From NCBI GenBank assembly GCA_040754095.1, contig JBFMFO010000007.1:54571-118570 (forward strand): DNA of 64,000 bases, in the 5' to 3' direction. Each line of letters begins with the position of its first letter. Within the stretch, counting starts at the first letter, position 1. A model generated the notes under the pieces. The model was not told where the DNA came from. It was given only the letters and a program-made list of their open reading frames with translations, and made no database searches. The stretch comes from QYQD01 sp040754095. GTDB lineage: Bacteria; Desulfobacterota; QYQD01. Below are positions 62,180-64,000 of this stretch, piece after piece. Position numbers and translations under genes: made by a program.

Positions 62180-62307
62180 CCTGATCACCGGCAAGATATT
62201 ATATGCAAGGCGCTGAGGAGCGACGACTGAGGCGTATGGAGCAATACGCCGCAAGGAGGAGCGATCGAAGGCAACGCCGCAGATGATGTCTTGATGGTGG
62301 ATCAGGG
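62180..62307. repeat. 128-bp imperfect palindromic intergenic repeat
   Basis: Left arm CCTGATCACCGGCAAGATAT and right arm GATGTCTTGATGGTGGATCA are inverted relatives; the centre has hairpin GGCGTAT...ATACGCC (62231-62250). The remaining bases of the 309-base gap hold no gene. Confidence 0.7.
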
Positions 62308-62357
62308 GAAATCTATTAAATTGACAACCCCCCTCCCTGCGTATTATAAACTTATCC

Positions 62358-63200
62358 ATGCCAAGACGCATATATCCCATCTTTCTATCCGCTTGCTTTT
62401 TGCTTGTCGTCTTACTCCTGAGAACAACCTGGGCGGCGCCGCCCATTACTTATACCCCGCTTAACTATCAAGAAATCGGGGCTGGCCTTTGGTTCGCGAA
62501 AGTAGCTATCTATAAAGAGAAACAAAAGGCGGAAAAGCTGATTTTGGTCAAAATAGATCCGAAGAAGAACAGATTTCGGGTACTGCATGATAAGAATGTC
62601 AAGACGATAGAGGAGTGGCAGGCGGTTACGGGCGCCAGCGTCATCTTTAATGGAAGTTACTTCCGCGAGAACTTCGACCCGTGCGGCTTAATTATAAGCG
62701 ACGGGCAGATTAAAGGCCATGTCCGGAATCGCTACATGAAGGGTATGTTTGTGGCAGAACCCAAAAAAAATAATTCACCGCAGGCCGCAATCCTTGATCT
62801 GACGAAAATGAGTCCGGCATCCAACAACTTTTCCTGGAGCCAGGGGTTGCAATCTTTCCCCATGCTCATAGACAAAAATGGCGTTGTCCGAGTAAATCAG
62901 AGCGATCTCAGGGCCAGCCGCACGGCTATCTGTACAGCTAAAGATGGCTGCGTAATTGTAGTGCATACCGAAGAGACGTACTTTACGCTCTATGATCTGG
63001 CCCACTTCTTAAAAAAATTGCCGCTGGACATTGAATATGCCTTAAACCTGGACGGTGGTATGGCGGCTGAGCTTTGTATCAGAACCGGAGGTCTGAATTA
63101 CACGCACTACGGATACCAGATGTCGAATTATACCGGAGAGCTTAGTCTAAAAGGTCTCCAGGCCAGGATACCTTTGGTAGTCGGGGTATTTCCGCGCTAA
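62358..63200 (+). CDS. Phosphodiester glycosidase (NAGPA-domain) exported protein
   Basis: A 280-residue protein with signal peptide ending TTWA-AP. NAGPA-fold motifs: SVIFNGSYFRENFDPCGLII, SFPMLIDKNGVVRV, ASRTAICTAKDGCVIVVHTE and the conserved YALNLDGGMAAELCI. These enzymes remove sugar from phosphodiester-linked glycans or act in exopolysaccharide metabolism. No glycan genes nearby, so the substrate is unknown. No strong ribosome site. Confidence 0.83.
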   Translation: MPRRIYPIFLSACFLLVVLLLRTTWAAPPITYTPLNYQEIGAGLWFAKVAIYKEKQKAEKLILVKIDPKKNRFRVLHDKNVKTIEEWQAVTGASVIFNGSYFRENFDPCGLIISDGQIKGHVRNRYMKGMFVAEPKKNNSPQAAILDLTKMSPASNNFSWSQGLQSFPMLIDKNGVVRVNQSDLRASRTAICTAKDGCVIVVHTEETYFTLYDLAHFLKKLPLDIEYALNLDGGMAAELCIRTGGLNYTHYGYQMSNYTGELSLKGLQARIPLVVGVFPR

Positions 63201-63225
63201 TAAGAGAAAGATAGTTAGGGGTCAG

Positions 63226-63735
63226 ATGAGCAATGAGGTGTTAAAAGCCATCTACGAAAGGCGCAGCGTACGGGATTTCAGCCCTATGCCGGTTGCCGAA
63301 CAACAGGTGATGGAAATAATCCGGGCCGGCAGTTGGGCCCCGTCTGGATTGAACAATCAGCCCTGGCGCTTTGTCGTGGTCAAGGATTCAAAGGTAAAAA
63401 AAGAAATAGCCGGGCAAACCCACTATGGGTCCATAATTGAGGCCGCTCCGGTTATCATCGCCGTATTCCTGGACCGTAAGGCCATGTACCACGAAGTGAA
63501 GGACACCCAGGCTATCGGAGCCTGTTTACAAAATATGCTGCTCTCCGCCCACGCCCAGGGTCTGGGGGCAGTCTGGCTGGGAGAGATATTAAAGAATAAA
63601 GAGAAGGTGAGCGAAATCGTTTCCCTGCCCTCGCACCTGGAGTTGATGGCGGTTGTAGCCATCGGCCACCCCGCACATCGCAATCAGACGTCGGAGCGCA
63701 AGGGGCTTAACGAGCTGATATTAAAGGTAATCTAA
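63226..63735 (+). CDS. Nitroreductase family protein
   Basis: A 169-residue FMN enzyme: IYERRSVRDFSPMPVAEQQV at the N-terminus with Arg-Ser for FMN phosphate, GSWAPSGLNNQPWRFVVV, then AQGLGAVWLGEILK and AVVAIGHPAH. Reduces nitro compounds or similar using NAD(P)H. GGGGTCAG precedes the ATG and the gap to the glycosidase is 25 bases, so the two may be cotranscribed. Confidence 0.9.
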   Translation: MSNEVLKAIYERRSVRDFSPMPVAEQQVMEIIRAGSWAPSGLNNQPWRFVVVKDSKVKKEIAGQTHYGSIIEAAPVIIAVFLDRKAMYHEVKDTQAIGACLQNMLLSAHAQGLGAVWLGEILKNKEKVSEIVSLPSHLELMAVVAIGHPAHRNQTSERKGLNELILKVI

Positions 63736-63878
63736 GCGCTCGGACGTTCAATACTTTCCTTTAAAGATAACAACGGCAAAGAGCTTTTCGGAAACCAAGC
63801 CGACCTGAAGATATGGCAGCCCTTCCAGACTTGCAAGGCTACGGCAATGTCTATGACCTGCACCAGGCTATGGTGGGG
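63736..63878. other. Possible 3' end of a gene interrupted by the IS
   Basis: The minus strand is open for about 45 codons up to a stop at 63735, reading HSLVQVIDIAVALQVWKG and RSAWFPKSSLPLLSL. It could be the tail of a disrupted gene or chance. No other signal is seen. Confidence 0.3.
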
Positions 63879-64000
63879 TGTACTGTCAATAGTGGACAGG
63901 GCCACTTTAGGCAGCTCTCCTTTTAATAAAATATTTCTGTGCGAATACAGCCGGAGCAACGTTGCCTATAGCTGAGTGTCTCCGGATACGGTTGTAAAAT
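63879..64000 (-). mobile_element. End of an IS3-family insertion sequence
   Basis: Transposase C-terminus reads FYNRIRRHSAIGNVAP (minus), the IS3-family OrfB ending, stopping at 63907. TGTACTGTCAATAGTGGACA at 63879-63898 fits the terminal inverted repeat. The rest lies beyond the right edge. Confidence 0.75.
63907..63999 (-). CDS. IS3-family transposase OrfB, C-terminal part
   Basis: 31 codons at the right edge: FYNRIRRHSAIGNVAPAVF then AQKYFIKRRAA and stop. HSxIGxxxPxxF is the DDE-domain C-terminal signature of IS3 family OrfB. The catalytic residues lie outside the window. Confidence 0.75.
   Translation of the reverse strand, partial: FYNRIRRHSAIGNVAPAVFAQKYFIKRRAA

Noticed and set aside
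63732..63959. 75-residue minus-strand protein at the right edge
   Set aside because: It runs through the IS end and out of frame with the transposase; at most its 3' part is a gene tail.
1..64000. CRISPR array or prophage
   Set aside because: Repeats present are irregularly spaced palindromes, with no regular spacers and no cas or phage structural genes.

Overview
The window looks like chromosomal DNA from an anaerobic deltaproteobacterium (Desulfobacterota or a close relative). The reasons are the many multihaem c-type cytochromes, selA, a DUF6178 gene, a ffh-rpsP-khpA-rimM-trmD-rplS-rnhB block, two TatC genes, and intergenic repeats of kinds common in such genomes. I cannot name a genus. 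No rRNA, CRISPR array or complete mobile element is visible. There is one tRNA (Cys).

Left edge, 1-3.2 kb (minus strand): a type III-like DNA methyltransferase whose 5' end is frameshifted, then a STAS/HATPase-like protein, then the start of a DUF4325-like gene. 3.5-10 kb (plus): a cNMP-binding/PilZ protein, selA, a large TPR protein carrying repeat-derived peptides, a GAF protein and GAPDH.

10-24.7 kb is the most unusual part. A six-site cytochrome lies at 10.06 kb. A minus-strand locus (24.7 down to 12.0 kb) then encodes, in order: a beta-propeller lipoprotein, a large outer-membrane beta-barrel with an inserted jelly-roll-like domain, three TolB/CsgG-like lipoproteins, a double-rotamase lipoprotein, a 26-haem lipoprotein, a 16-haem periplasmic cytochrome and an NHL propeller. 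This is the expected parts list of an outer-membrane electron conduit with its assembly factors. A second cytochrome locus at 51.2-53.5 kb encodes two OmcS-like cytochromes behind a sigma54-type promoter and a translationally coupled 17-residue leader peptide. Together these suggest extracellular electron transfer by metal reduction or syntrophy; this is inference.

25-43 kb is mostly housekeeping: adk; the rpoZ-dnaJ-moaC-radical SAM-birA operon; the ffh-to-yraN translation operon; DUF6178, purQ, tatC, tatD-like, maf, yggS; and cvpA-mazG. 43.5-49.9 kb holds tRNA-Cys, a TPR protein, a TIM-barrel protein next to a possible archaeo-eukaryotic-type primase, mobB, rlpA and tatB-tatC. 50-64 kb has a Liv-type binding protein, the second cytochrome locus, a glycine-zipper lipoprotein, a response regulator, polA with a degraded proofreading site, a NifX-like protein, several small exported proteins, a phosphodiester glycosidase, a nitroreductase and an IS3-family end at the right edge.

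Several dispersed repeat families occupy the gene-free stretches. Some have entered reading frames: four GC-rich palindromes are translated in frame inside two genes, and another repeat forms the possible N-termini of an outer-membrane protein and of RlpA.
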